This document shows positions 36,498-45,595 of a stretch of DNA of 64,000 bases, in pieces. How positions within the stretch are numbered: the first letter of the stretch is position 1; every line of letters begins with the position of its first letter. The stretch is taken from assembly GCF_002723995.1 (NCBI RefSeq), contig NZ_BEWP01000001.1:310001-374000 (forward strand), in the 5' to 3' direction. Made by a program: the position numbers and the translations under genes. Origin of the DNA: Gluconobacter kondonii (lineage in GTDB: Bacteria > Pseudomonadota > Alphaproteobacteria > Acetobacterales > Acetobacteraceae). The notes below the pieces were generated by a model. The model did no database searches. It saw only the letters and a list, made by a program, of their open reading frames with translations, and was not told the DNA's origin.

Positions 36498-36862
36498 GGG
36501 TTGACCCCTGTACTCATCAGAACCACCCCATGCTGCATGGCGGTCCGTTTTGTTGTGCCGGTAGGCCCTCTCCCGGATTGGAAAGAGCGGGCGCGCACCC
36601 AGATGCCGGGCCGACGGGATTGCAGACTCCCGCGCTATTGGACCGGCCGGTACGTCCACGTTTCCGGCTGTGCCGTCGCGCCTACAGGAGTCCCCGATCG
36701 CGGTCAATCAAAACCTGCTTGCAAGCCATGTCATTTTCTTGCAGTGGGGGCGCGGAAAGTACGCAACCACATCAACTCCGGCTGCGCTAACTGTCCGGAA
36801 CTCCCCTTCGCTTTTTCCCGAGCACTCCTGAAGGGGAGCAACACGTTTTTTCGAGTTTCCGT
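36498..36862 (-). other. Long intergenic region upstream of rpsD
   Basis: 365 bases with no gene I can support; short open frames on the plus strand (to 36866) lack ribosome sites and known motifs. It must hold promoters for rpsD (leftward) and the BON-LysM gene (rightward). A 10-base palindrome ACCGGCCGGT sits at 36642-36651. A long S4 mRNA leader that binds S4 is possible in principle, but I see no pseudoknot of the E. coli type. Confidence 0.35.
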
Positions 36863-37333
36863 ATGAAAACCTACCGCTTCAATCCCAAAGCCGGCCGTAT
36901 CGGCGAAGGTTCCCTCGAAGGACTGGTGCAGTCCCTTGATGCGCCTCTGCCCCCCAAGCCCGGGGAGAGCGTCATCAAGCGTGCCTTCAAAAGATTCGGC
37001 CTCGCCCAGATGCACATGTCCCATCTGGTGATCGACGATCGCACGATCTATCTGCGCGGCAAGGCTGACAACGCCAAGGACCGCGACCAGATGATCCTTG
37101 CGGCAGGCAATGTTGCAGGCGTCTCGGCTGTTGAAGCCGAAATTGCCGTGCCGGCCGGAACGCCGGAGCCGGAGTTTCTGGAAATCAAGACCAGCAAGAC
37201 GCTGGACGAAGTGGCGGACAAGCTGCCGCAGGACATCACCGGCGATGAACTGCTTGATGCCAATCAACCGCTTGTCACGGCCAAGGATGACATTTATCCG
37301 GGTCAGACCATCCGACTGCCGACCGAGAACTGA
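36863..37333 (+). CDS. BON-LysM domain protein (Kbp/YgaU-like)
   Basis: 156 aa. After an N-terminal stretch, residues about 40-95 form a BON domain (MSHLVIDDRTIYLRGKADNAKDRDQMILAAGNVAGVSAVEAEI). The C-terminus (about 105-156) resembles the end of a LysM domain (ELLDANQPLVTAKDDIYPGQTIRLP), the same order as E. coli Kbp, a cytoplasmic potassium-binding protein. The LysM opening is shorter and lacks YTVKSGDTLSAIA, having EIKTSKTLDEVADKL instead. No signal peptide. K+ binding is inference. Confidence 0.8.
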   Translation: MKTYRFNPKAGRIGEGSLEGLVQSLDAPLPPKPGESVIKRAFKRFGLAQMHMSHLVIDDRTIYLRGKADNAKDRDQMILAAGNVAGVSAVEAEIAVPAGTPEPEFLEIKTSKTLDEVADKLPQDITGDELLDANQPLVTAKDDIYPGQTIRLPTEN

Positions 37334-37432
37334 TCTGTTCGTCGTGGCTCCTCCGAGATGGGGAGCCACGACTGCGTTTCACGATCCGGCACTGGCAGGA
37401 CGGTCCTGACCTCCATTCCCGGAATTCTCCTT

Positions 37433-38647
37433 ATGGACTCCATCGAACCTCTCGACGTCGAACGGGTGCGCCCACCCCACGGTGTCGAACCGGCCATGCT
37501 GTCCCTCATGCTGGCGACATTCACCATCGGCACCGGCGAATTCGCCATGATGGGTCTGCTGCCGGAATTTTCCCACTCCCTGGACATCACCATTCCGCAG
37601 GCGAGCTGGGCCATTTCGGCTTATGCGATGGGGGTTGTCGTCGGAGCGCCGCTGATTGCGATCACGGGCGCGCGTCTGCCGCGTCGCACGCTTCTGCTCT
37701 GCCTGCTGTGCCTATTTATTGCTGGCAATATTGGTAGCATTCTCATGCCGAACCTTGCCGGCATCGAACTCATGCGGTTCATGACCGGACTGCCTCATGG
37801 CGCGTTTTTCGGCGTTTCGGCCCTGATCGGCGCGTCGATGGTCGAGCGCGCCCGACGCGGACGGGCGGTCGGACGTGTGCTGTCCGGCATCATGATCTCG
37901 ACCGTTATCGGATCGCCACTATCAACATATGCTGCAAGTCATGTCGGCTGGCGCGTCACTTACGGAGTCATCGCGGTACTGGGCGTCGTATGTTTTGTAG
38001 GGATCTGGTTCTTCGCCCCGCGTGACAGACCGCATCCGGGCGCAACCGCACTGACCGAACTCGGCGCATTCAAACGGCCTCAGGTTTTGCTGACACTCCT
38101 GACCAGCGCGATCGGGTTTGGCGGACTGTTCGGCATTTACACCTTTCTGACCACCGGACTAACGGACATCACGCAGCTTCCGGGCTGGCTCGTGGCTGTC
38201 TATCAGGTCGTATGGGGGCTGGGCATGGTGGCGGGCAATGCGTTCGGCGGAGCCATGGCAGACCGGAGTATCGACCGGACGGTAATCGTCTCCCTGACGG
38301 TCAGCGTCGTCTTCATGCTGGGGTTCTGGCTGCTGCTGCCCTCACCTTACGCCATGCTGCCCATCACGTTTCTGGTTCCGGCAGGGATCATCATGCTCTC
38401 CCCGGCCCTTCAGACACGGCTGATGGAAGTTGCCGGGGATGCACAGACGCTGGCGGCCTCGCTCAACCACTCGGCCTTCAATATGGCCAATGCCTTTGGG
38501 GCCTGGTTCGGGGCAGTGCTGGTCAGTTCAGGGTTCGGGTTGGGGGCCGTTGGCTGGGGTGGCGCCATCTTCTCCGCGCTGGGGCTGGTGATTTACGGCC
38601 TTACGATGTGGCAGGCACGGGCCTCCGCATCACGCGAAGCAGCCTGA
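37433..38647 (+). CDS. MFS transporter (AraJ/YdhP-like, DHA1 type)
   Basis: Twelve-helix inner-membrane exporter; probable sugar or drug efflux. 404 aa from the ATG at 37433 (MDSIEPLDVERVRPP). The opening helix LMLATFTIGTGEFAMMGLLPEFS is diagnostic of the AraJ/Bcr-like group, followed by the loop ARLPRRTLLLCLL, VGRVLSGIMISTVIG and a second half starting near FKRPQVLLTLL. The 3' end overlaps the convergent MATE gene by 47 bases. Substrate unknown. Confidence 0.88.
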   Translation: MDSIEPLDVERVRPPHGVEPAMLSLMLATFTIGTGEFAMMGLLPEFSHSLDITIPQASWAISAYAMGVVVGAPLIAITGARLPRRTLLLCLLCLFIAGNIGSILMPNLAGIELMRFMTGLPHGAFFGVSALIGASMVERARRGRAVGRVLSGIMISTVIGSPLSTYAASHVGWRVTYGVIAVLGVVCFVGIWFFAPRDRPHPGATALTELGAFKRPQVLLTLLTSAIGFGGLFGIYTFLTTGLTDITQLPGWLVAVYQVVWGLGMVAGNAFGGAMADRSIDRTVIVSLTVSVVFMLGFWLLLPSPYAMLPITFLVPAGIIMLSPALQTRLMEVAGDAQTLAASLNHSAFNMANAFGAWFGAVLVSSGFGLGAVGWGGAIFSALGLVIYGLTMWQARASASREAA

Positions 38648-39998
38648 TCCCAAAGGCCACGCAGGTCGTGGCCAGCGCCAGCGCCATACCGATCCAGAGA
38701 CCTTCAACACCGAAATGCTGATGGAAAGCCAGCCAGCCGCCAAACACCAGACCGACCAGACCATAGCTTACCATGGCGATCAGCATGGGCGTCACGGCGT
38801 CTCCGCAGCCCCGAAGCGCACCATTGAAGACGCATTGTAGACCATCCGCGATCTGGTAGAGCCCGGCGATCTTGAGAAGAGTCACGACCAGCGCCGTGGT
38901 TTCGGGGTCCGGCGCGCGATTCGAGAAATAGAGCGGCAGGATCTTTTCGGGCCAGATCAGCAGCAGCGAGGATGTGGCAAGGCTCCACATCAGAACGATG
39001 CCCATTCCGGTCAGAGCCGCGCGACGGCCCTGTTCCACACGCCCCGCACCGCGCCAGTACGCCACGCGGACATTCGTCGCCTGACCGATCGCCAGACACA
39101 CCATGAACAGCAGCGAACTGACATTAACCGCAACCTGATGCGCCGCAAGACTGGGCGTTCCGAGTTCACCGGCACGCAGACTGGTAATCTGGAACATCAG
39201 GATTTCCGCCGCTGCCCCCATCATCATCGGGCCGCCGAGCTTCAGCAGATCCTTCATGACGGCCCATTGCACGGGCGCGGGCTTCAGGACTGCCCTGACG
39301 CGCTCATGGGTCAGACAAAGTCCGAACAGGGCAAAGCTTACGACCCAGCCCGTCAGGGTCGTGGCCGTTGCCGAACCATAAAGCCCCATAGCGGGAAGCC
39401 CCGCCCAGCCATGAATCAGCGCTGCATTGGTCAGCCCGTTACAGACCGCCATGGCCGGCATGATCCAGAGCAGCAGCGTCTCGGCGCCGAGCGCTGGCAG
39501 CGCGACACGCAGAACGCCAATGACAGCCAGATCAGGCAGAAGTGACAGCAGCAGAATATCAATGAAGCGGCTGCCATGTGTGATGACTTCCGCCGGTTCA
39601 CCGATGGCCGTGAAGATGGTTTTCGAAAAAGCCAGCAGCAAAGCGCACGGAACGAAAACTGCAATGGCGAGCATCAGCGTCGCGCTCATCACACTGCGCC
39701 CATCATGAGATTTGCGACCATGATCTTCCGCGCCGCGTCCATGCGACAGAAGCACCCCTGCCCCACCGAGAATGGCCTGAAACGTCACCATTGTCGTGAA
39801 GAAGAACGTGCTGGACAGACCACCAATGGCCAGTTCCGTCACACCGAGCCCACCAAGCAGGACCGTATCCGTGACACCCATCGCCATTTCGGAGAGCTGT
39901 GACAGGGCCAGCGGCAGCGCAATTCGCACCAGCGTCAGGGCATGATTGCGTGGCGTTGTCGGGTCAGACGGCGGATGACTGGAAAAGGTGCTGCTCAT
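38601..39998 (-). CDS. MATE-family efflux transporter
   Basis: Cation-coupled multidrug/toxic compound exporter. 465 aa with twelve predicted helices in two halves. Family segments: LSQLSEMAMGVTDTVLLGGLGVTELAIGGL near residues 34-64, GAEILMFQITSLRAGELG in the second half, and LQCVFNGALRGCGDAVTPMLIAM. The C-terminus overlaps the MFS gene tail by 47 bases on the other strand. The 5' end lies 84 bases from cysS and is divergent from it. Confidence 0.9.
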   Translation of the reverse strand: MSSTFSSHPPSDPTTPRNHALTLVRIALPLALSQLSEMAMGVTDTVLLGGLGVTELAIGGLSSTFFFTTMVTFQAILGGAGVLLSHGRGAEDHGRKSHDGRSVMSATLMLAIAVFVPCALLLAFSKTIFTAIGEPAEVITHGSRFIDILLLSLLPDLAVIGVLRVALPALGAETLLLWIMPAMAVCNGLTNAALIHGWAGLPAMGLYGSATATTLTGWVVSFALFGLCLTHERVRAVLKPAPVQWAVMKDLLKLGGPMMMGAAAEILMFQITSLRAGELGTPSLAAHQVAVNVSSLLFMVCLAIGQATNVRVAYWRGAGRVEQGRRAALTGMGIVLMWSLATSSLLLIWPEKILPLYFSNRAPDPETTALVVTLLKIAGLYQIADGLQCVFNGALRGCGDAVTPMLIAMVSYGLVGLVFGGWLAFHQHFGVEGLWIGMALALATTCVAFGIRLLRVMRRPVPATS

Positions 39999-40082
39999 GC
40001 TCCCCTAATACAGGCGTCAAACCTGCCGACAAGAGTAACAAGCCTGTTGCACCCGAACCAAGGCTGGCGCATTGATCGGCAT

Positions 40083-41441
40083 ATGGCCGATCCTGCTGCA
40101 CACGTGCTCCGCCTGCACGATACCCATCTTCGCGAAAAGCGACCCTTCACGCCCCTAGATCCTGAGAATGTGCGCGTCTATTTCTGCGGACCGACCGTCT
40201 ATGACCGCGCGCATCTGGGCAACCTGCGCGCCATGATGTGCGCGGATATCCTCATTCGCCTGCTGCGGACGCTGTATCCGCGCATCACTTACGTCCGCAA
40301 CGTCACCGACGTGGACGATAAGATCAACGCGCGCGCAAAAGAGAACGGCGAGGACATTTCCGCCCTGACCGAACGCACGACGCAGGCCTTTCATGAAGAT
40401 CTCGCGTCACTCTTCATTCTGCCGCCCGATATCGAGCCCCGCGCGACCCATCATATCGACGATATGCTGGAGATGATCGCGCAGTTGATCGAGACCGGAC
40501 ATGCCTATGAAGCCGAAGGGCATGTGCTGTTCGCAGTCCGCAGCTTCCCGTCCTATGGTGCGCTGTCAGGCCGCTCGCTCGATGACATGATCGCGGGCGC
40601 CCGTGTTGAAGTCGCACCCTATAAGCGTGATCCGGGCGATTTCGTGCTGTGGAAGCCGTCCGAGCCGGACCTGCCGGGCTGGGACAGCCCCTATGGGCGT
40701 GGACGACCGGGCTGGCATATCGAATGCTCGGCCATGTCGCACCGTTATCTGGGTGAGAGCTTCGACATTCATGGCGGCGGCGACGACCTGCTGTTTCCGC
40801 ATCATGAAAACGAACGCGCGCAGTCCATGTGCTGCCATCCGCATGGCAAGTTCGCCACGCACTGGGTCCATAACGGGATGCTGCTGTCGAACGGCGAGAA
40901 AATGTCGAAATCGCTCGGCAATTTCTTCACGATCCGCGAAGTGCTGGACCGCTCGCCCGCCGAACCGCTGCGCCTGCTGTATCTGGGGGCGCAGTATCGC
41001 TCCACGCTGGATTTCAGCTGGGACAAGCTGGAGGAAGCCCGTCGGGTTCTGGACCGGCTGTACCGGGCACTTGAACGCGGCGATGCACAACTAGGTGCCG
41101 CTGTTCCGACAGCGGTCATGGACGCGCTGTGCGACGATCTGAACACGCCGCTGGCCATCGCCGCCCTTCACCCGCTGGCGGATGCCGCCATGCAGGGTGA
41201 TCAGGACGCGGCCTCCAGCCTGCTGGCTGCTGGAAAGATGCTGGGTCTGTTCAATGTGATGCCCGCCGAGTGGTTCCAATCTGGCGTGGATGCGGGTGCC
41301 ATCGAAGCCTTGATTGAAGAGCGTCTTGCGGCCCGCAAATCCCGCGATTTCGCCCGAGCTGATGCCATCCGCGCGCAGCTTGCCGCCGATGGCATCACCC
41401 TTGAAGACGGCCCCGGTGGCACAACATGGCGGAAGGCGTAA
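40083..41441 (+). CDS. cysS: Cysteinyl-tRNA synthetase
   Basis: 452 aa from the ATG at 40083 (MADPAAHVLRLHDTHLREK); the frame is open 47 codons upstream but that part lies in the divergent MATE promoter region. Class I motifs: VYFCGPTVYDRAHLGNLRAM (HIGH-type and zinc Cys), RPGWHIECSAMSHRYLG, HHENERAQS, and KMSKSLGNFFTIREV. First gene of a tight run with trmJ, KirBac and epimerase. Confidence 0.96.
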   Translation: MADPAAHVLRLHDTHLREKRPFTPLDPENVRVYFCGPTVYDRAHLGNLRAMMCADILIRLLRTLYPRITYVRNVTDVDDKINARAKENGEDISALTERTTQAFHEDLASLFILPPDIEPRATHHIDDMLEMIAQLIETGHAYEAEGHVLFAVRSFPSYGALSGRSLDDMIAGARVEVAPYKRDPGDFVLWKPSEPDLPGWDSPYGRGRPGWHIECSAMSHRYLGESFDIHGGGDDLLFPHHENERAQSMCCHPHGKFATHWVHNGMLLSNGEKMSKSLGNFFTIREVLDRSPAEPLRLLYLGAQYRSTLDFSWDKLEEARRVLDRLYRALERGDAQLGAAVPTAVMDALCDDLNTPLAIAALHPLADAAMQGDQDAASSLLAAGKMLGLFNVMPAEWFQSGVDAGAIEALIEERLAARKSRDFARADAIRAQLAADGITLEDGPGGTTWRKA

Positions 41442-41443
41442 CC

Positions 41444-42220
41444 ATGACCGGACGTGACGGCGGGGCGGATATCGGCCCCCTTGGAGATTTTGATCCGGTT
41501 GTGATCCTTGTGCGCCCGCAATTGGCCGAAAATATCGGCACGACGGCGCGCGCCATGGCGAATGGCGGCCTGTTCCATCTGCGGATCGTGGCCCCGCGCG
41601 ACGGCTGGCCGCAGGAACGCGCCTGGTATGCGTCTTCGGGTGCAGACCGGATTCTGGACGCGGCTCAGGTGTTCGAGACGGTGGACGATGCGGTGGCGGA
41701 CCTGCACCGCATTTTCGCGACCTGCCCGCGCCCGCGGCATGTGGTCAAGCCGGTCATGACGGCTCGCGGAGCCGCTGCCGAACTGCGCGTCGCCTCCACC
41801 CGCGGCCTGCGCACCGGCATCCTGTTCGGCCCGGAACGCGCAGGGCTGGACAATGAAGATATGGCCCGCGCCGATACGCTGGTCCGTTATCCGCTCAACC
41901 CGAAATTCATGTCCCTCAACCTCGCACAGGCCGTGCTGATCATGGCCTATGAGTGGTTCCTGACCGAGGACATGACGCCACCGCGCGAACTCATGACCAA
42001 TGAGACACATGTGGCGACGAAGGGGGAGATGGAGAATTTTATGTCCCATCTTATCCGCGATCTGGACGAGACGAATTTCCTTCGAAACGAGCAGAAACGC
42101 CCCGGCATGGTGCGGAATCTGCGTCATTTCTTCACCAGAGGCGAAGTCACGGAACAGGAGCTTCGCACCCTTCACGGCGTTGTCAGCGAACTGAGCAGCG
42201 CCCGCAGGAACAGGAGCTGA
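41444..42220 (+). CDS. trmJ: tRNA 2'-O-methyltransferase TrmJ-like (SPOUT family)
   Basis: SAM-dependent methylation of tRNA position 32 in the family. 258 aa from the ATG at 41444, with GGAAGG 7 bases upstream; an ATG at 41426 overlaps cysS. SPOUT motifs: VVILVRPQLAENIGTTARAMANGG at the N-terminus, LFGPERAGLDNEDMARAD, and YPLNPKFMSLNLAQAVLIMAYEW forming the knot. The C-terminal extension (ENFMSHLIRDLDETNF) is typical of TrmJ. It starts 2 bases after the cysS stop. Confidence 0.92.
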   Translation: MTGRDGGADIGPLGDFDPVVILVRPQLAENIGTTARAMANGGLFHLRIVAPRDGWPQERAWYASSGADRILDAAQVFETVDDAVADLHRIFATCPRPRHVVKPVMTARGAAAELRVASTRGLRTGILFGPERAGLDNEDMARADTLVRYPLNPKFMSLNLAQAVLIMAYEWFLTEDMTPPRELMTNETHVATKGEMENFMSHLIRDLDETNFLRNEQKRPGMVRNLRHFFTRGEVTEQELRTLHGVVSELSSARRNRS

Positions 42221-42224
42221 CCCC

Positions 42225-43217
42225 ATGATCCACTGGCGCCACCGGAAACGGATGCAAGCCCGACCTGATCCAGGGGCGCCAGAATCACAGCACGGACATC
42301 CCACCGTCGTCGAGACGGTCAACAGGATCCGGGCGCATGTTCTCGAAGAGAACGGCCGCAGCGACATCATCCGCACAGGTCTAGATTCCGGCGCTCTTGG
42401 AGACCTCTATCATACCCTGATGACCATGAGCTGGTTCATGTTCTTCTGGGCTTCGATCGGACTGTATCTGGTCATCAATATCGGCTTTGCGCTGATGTAT
42501 TACGTCATCCCGCACAGCGTCAGCGGCGTTCCGGACGGCGATTTTCTCGACGATATTTTCTTTAGCGTTCAAACGATTTCGACCGTCGGTTACGGCACTA
42601 TGTCGCCTGTCGGACGTCTGACGAACACCATCGTCTCGTTCGAAGTTCTGGCGGGCATGATGCTGAACGCACTCGCCACCGGGCTGGTCTTCGCCCGCTT
42701 TTCACGCCCCCGCGCCCGCGTATTGTTCAGTCATGTCGCGGTCGTCTCCTATGACGACGTGATCCCCACGCTCACGATCCGCATCGCCAACCAGCGCCGG
42801 ACCCTGATCCTGTCCGCCAATATCGAGATGACACTCACCCGCCTGATGCCGGACGAGCGCGGGCGTCTGGTCCGGCGTTTCGACCGCCTGACACTGGTGC
42901 AGTCCCACATGCCGATCTTTCGCATCAGCCTGAACGCAACGCATCTGATCGACGGCCAGAGCCCGCTTTATGGCCTCTCAGCCGAGACGCTGATCGATCA
43001 GAACGCGGAAATTATCATTACGATGGACGGCACGGACGAAATTTCGTCCCAGACCGTTTTCGCCCGTCATGCCTACGAAATCGGACATGTGAAACACGGC
43101 TACCGTTTTTCGGATATGATCGCCAATCGTCCGGACGGGCGCGTGGAGGTCGATTTCCATCGCTTCCATACGACCGAACCGGGCGATACGCCGCAAACGC
43201 CTGATCCTACCCCCTGA
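42225..43217 (+). CDS. KirBac-type inward rectifier potassium channel
   Basis: 330 aa. Slide helix around residues 58-66 (LGDLYHTLMTMSW), TM1 about 68-95 (FMFFWASIGLYLVINIGFAL), pore helix and selectivity filter STVGYGTMSP (TVGYG at 120-124), TM2 about 130-152 (VSFEVLAGMMLNALATGLVFARFSRP), and the cytoplasmic immunoglobulin-like domain (about 155-310) with LTIRIANQRRTLI. All family marks of KirBac are in order. It begins 4 bases after the trmJ stop, so it is co-transcribed with cysS-trmJ. Confidence 0.93.
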   Translation: MIHWRHRKRMQARPDPGAPESQHGHPTVVETVNRIRAHVLEENGRSDIIRTGLDSGALGDLYHTLMTMSWFMFFWASIGLYLVINIGFALMYYVIPHSVSGVPDGDFLDDIFFSVQTISTVGYGTMSPVGRLTNTIVSFEVLAGMMLNALATGLVFARFSRPRARVLFSHVAVVSYDDVIPTLTIRIANQRRTLILSANIEMTLTRLMPDERGRLVRRFDRLTLVQSHMPIFRISLNATHLIDGQSPLYGLSAETLIDQNAEIIITMDGTDEISSQTVFARHAYEIGHVKHGYRFSDMIANRPDGRVEVDFHRFHTTEPGDTPQTPDPTP

Positions 43218-43230
43218 CAGGAGACATCCC

Positions 43231-44157
43231 ATGACGGATATCGTGACGGACGACAGACATGATTTCGGAACCGGGCTGCTGAAGGCCTCGGTCAGAAGCC
43301 ATGGCGCCGAACTGGTTGCCTTACACAACGGGACGGACGATCTGCTCTGGAACGCAGGACCGGCATGGCCGAGACAGTCGCCGGTCCTGTTTCCGATTAT
43401 TGGCCGACTCCCAGAATACGAGATCACGCTCGATGGCACGCCCGTCCGGCTGAAACAGCACGGCTTAGCGCGGGACCGGGTCTTCCGCTGGATCGCACGG
43501 ACACCCGAAGGCTGCACGCTGGAACTGGTGGACGATGCCGAAAGCCGCGCGCTCTTCCCATCCGCATTCAGGCTGCGACTGGTCTATCTGATCGAGAACA
43601 ACACCCTGCGCGTCTCGTATCATCTGCATAATCCGGACAGCACCAGCACGCTCCATGCCTCACTCGGCGCGCATCCGGCGTTCCGCTGGCCGCTGAAAGA
43701 GGGCGTAACAAAAGACAGCTACAGGCTGGTTTTTGAATATGACGAGCCCCTGCCCGTCCGACGCATTGACGCTGACGGACTGCTTTTGCCGGAAAAACAA
43801 CATACGCCGGTCCGGGACAACGTCCTTGCGCTGACGAATGCGCTTTTTGAAAAAGACGCGCTCATCCTTGAGAAACCTGAAAGCCGGTCCGTCGACATGG
43901 TCGGGCCGGACGGAGCGGGCATCCGGTTCGTCTGGGGCGGCTTCAAAGAGCTTGGCCTGTGGACGAAGCCAGGCGCGGACTTTCTGTGCATTGAGCCCTG
44001 GTATGGCTATGCGACGCCAGCGGGCTTCAAGGGCGATTTTTCACAGAAACCCGGCCTGTTACATCTGAAGCCGGGCGAAAGCTGGACGGCGTTCTGGTCC
44101 GTCAAGGCAATCTGCAAAACAGACCCGTCGCGCTTTTCAACAAGCGCGACGGGGTAA
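43231..44157 (+). CDS. Aldose 1-epimerase family protein (LacX-like)
   Basis: Galactose-mutarotase-fold protein; probable mutarotase for a sugar or sugar phosphate. 308 aa. Conserved residues: RQSPVLFPIIGRLPEYEITLDG, His in LKQHGLARDRVF (possible acid), His in LGAHPAFRWPL, and the base Glu in FLCIEPWYGYATP. It follows KirBac by 13 bases. The ligand is unknown. Its 3' end lies 5 bases from the end of the convergent gltX. Confidence 0.85.
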   Translation: MTDIVTDDRHDFGTGLLKASVRSHGAELVALHNGTDDLLWNAGPAWPRQSPVLFPIIGRLPEYEITLDGTPVRLKQHGLARDRVFRWIARTPEGCTLELVDDAESRALFPSAFRLRLVYLIENNTLRVSYHLHNPDSTSTLHASLGAHPAFRWPLKEGVTKDSYRLVFEYDEPLPVRRIDADGLLLPEKQHTPVRDNVLALTNALFEKDALILEKPESRSVDMVGPDGAGIRFVWGGFKELGLWTKPGADFLCIEPWYGYATPAGFKGDFSQKPGLLHLKPGESWTAFWSVKAICKTDPSRFSTSATG

Positions 44158-44162
44158 CAAGG

Positions 44163-45497
44163 TCAGGCCTGAATAGCGTCCCGCAGACGGGAAACCGTGC
44201 GCTCGCGCCCCATCAGGCCAAGCAGAACATGCAGTTCTGGACCGGCATCCTCACCCGTCAGGGCCAGACGCAGCGGCATGAAAAGGGTGCGCCCCTTGCG
44301 GCCCGAAGCTTCTTTGAGCGTGTTGGTCCAGTCCTTCCAGGTGTCCTCGCCCCACGGCTCGGCGGGAAGGGTGTCGAGGGCCTGCTGAAGGAACTCACGG
44401 TCTTCAGGCTGTGAGGGCGGGACGATCGTGCCATGCACGACATCCCACCAGTGCGGGATCTCGGCAGACAGATCCACGTTTCCGCGCACGGCGTTCCAGA
44501 ACGTCTCGTCGGCTTCCGGCGGCAGATGCGCCTTTGCGGCCTCGAACGGCAGGCTGTGCAACGCGCGACGGTTCAGGGCGAGAAGCTGCGTCATGTCGAA
44601 CCGCGCGGCCGACTTGGAAACATGCGAGATGTCATAGGCCGCGATGGCCTCGTCCATCGTCATGACCTGCGGATCGTCTGACGATCCCACGCGGGCGAGA
44701 TAGGAGACGATCGACATCGGCTCCAGCCCGTCCTGACGCAGGGATTTCAGCGCAAGCGAGTCGAACCGCTTCGACAGCTTGCCACCATCGGAATCCAGCA
44801 ACAGCGGCAGATGCGCGAAGGTGAAGCGGTTGGGCTTCGCACCCAGCGCCTCGGCGATATCGATCTGCACGCCGGTGTTCGTCACATGGTCTTCGCCGCG
44901 AACAATATGGGTGATGCCCATGTCCAGATCGTCGATCACGGAAGCCAGCGTGTAGAGGATTGTGCCGTCCCCACGCACCAGAACCGGATCGGAAATGGCC
45001 GTCAGCTTGACCGAGCACTCGTCCATGACGAGGTCGTTCCACTTGCGGCTGCCATCGCTCAGGCGGAAGCGCCAGTGCGGGGTCTTGCCGTTGGCTTCGG
45101 CGCGGGCGCGCTGGTCAGCCGTGAGCTTGAGCATGGCGCGGTCATAGATCGGCGCCTTGCCCGCGCGGATGCGGGCTTCGCGCTTGGCGTTCAGTTCGTA
45201 TTCCGTCTCGAAGCACGGATAGAGACGACCAGACGCCTTCAGCTTTTCAATGACTTCGGCATAGCGATCCAGCCGTTCGGACTGGCGGACATATTCGTCC
45301 CATTTCAGCCCCAGCCAGGACAGATCCTTGCCGATTGCCTCTTCATATTCGGGCTTACCCCGGCTGGTATCGGTATCGTCGATCCGCAGCAGGAATTTTG
45401 CGCCGTTATGGCGTGCGAAGAGGAAGTTGGCGACGGCAAGGCGCGCATTGCCAACATGCAGGTAACCGGTCGGGGACGGAGCGAAGCGCAGTTTCAT
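44163..45497 (-). CDS. gltX: Glutamyl-tRNA synthetase
   Basis: 444 aa. Class I signature FAPSPTGYLHVGNARLA at residues 5-21 and KMSKS-type DGGKLSKRFDS. The zinc-like Cys is in YPCFETEYEL only. The size is at the small end of GluRS, and alphaproteobacteria often have two GluRSs, one for tRNA-Glu and one that charges tRNA-Gln; this could be either. No glnS is seen in the window. The downstream end is 5 bases from the epimerase stop. Confidence 0.93.
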   Translation of the reverse strand: MKLRFAPSPTGYLHVGNARLAVANFLFARHNGAKFLLRIDDTDTSRGKPEYEEAIGKDLSWLGLKWDEYVRQSERLDRYAEVIEKLKASGRLYPCFETEYELNAKREARIRAGKAPIYDRAMLKLTADQRARAEANGKTPHWRFRLSDGSRKWNDLVMDECSVKLTAISDPVLVRGDGTILYTLASVIDDLDMGITHIVRGEDHVTNTGVQIDIAEALGAKPNRFTFAHLPLLLDSDGGKLSKRFDSLALKSLRQDGLEPMSIVSYLARVGSSDDPQVMTMDEAIAAYDISHVSKSAARFDMTQLLALNRRALHSLPFEAAKAHLPPEADETFWNAVRGNVDLSAEIPHWWDVVHGTIVPPSQPEDREFLQQALDTLPAEPWGEDTWKDWTNTLKEASGRKGRTLFMPLRLALTGEDAGPELHVLLGLMGRERTVSRLRDAIQA

Positions 45498-45561
45498 GAC
45501 GCCTTAATGCCGCATGATGCGCCGCGTTGCCAGAGCGGGTTTTTATGAAGGGCCATGCGAA

Positions 45562-45582
45562 GGAAGGGGAGAGGCCCCTTCC
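45562..45582 (-). other. GC-rich hairpin between gltX and the acidic-protein operon
   Basis: GGAAGGGG (45562-45569) pairs with CCCCTTCC (45575-45582) around a 5-base loop. There is no T-run on either strand, so it is not a clear terminator; it lies just after the last gene of the alkB/DAHP/pncB run and could slow transcription or protect an mRNA 3' end. Confidence 0.35.
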
Positions 45583-45595
45583 CTGCATCCGGTGT

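Noticed and set aside
36642-36651. 10-base palindrome ACCGGCCGGT upstream of rpsD
   Set aside because: GC-rich palindromes of this length are common here; not treated as an operator.
36501-36866. 121-codon plus-strand frame in the rpsD leader
   Set aside because: No ribosome site, no motif, and a composition like translated noncoding DNA.
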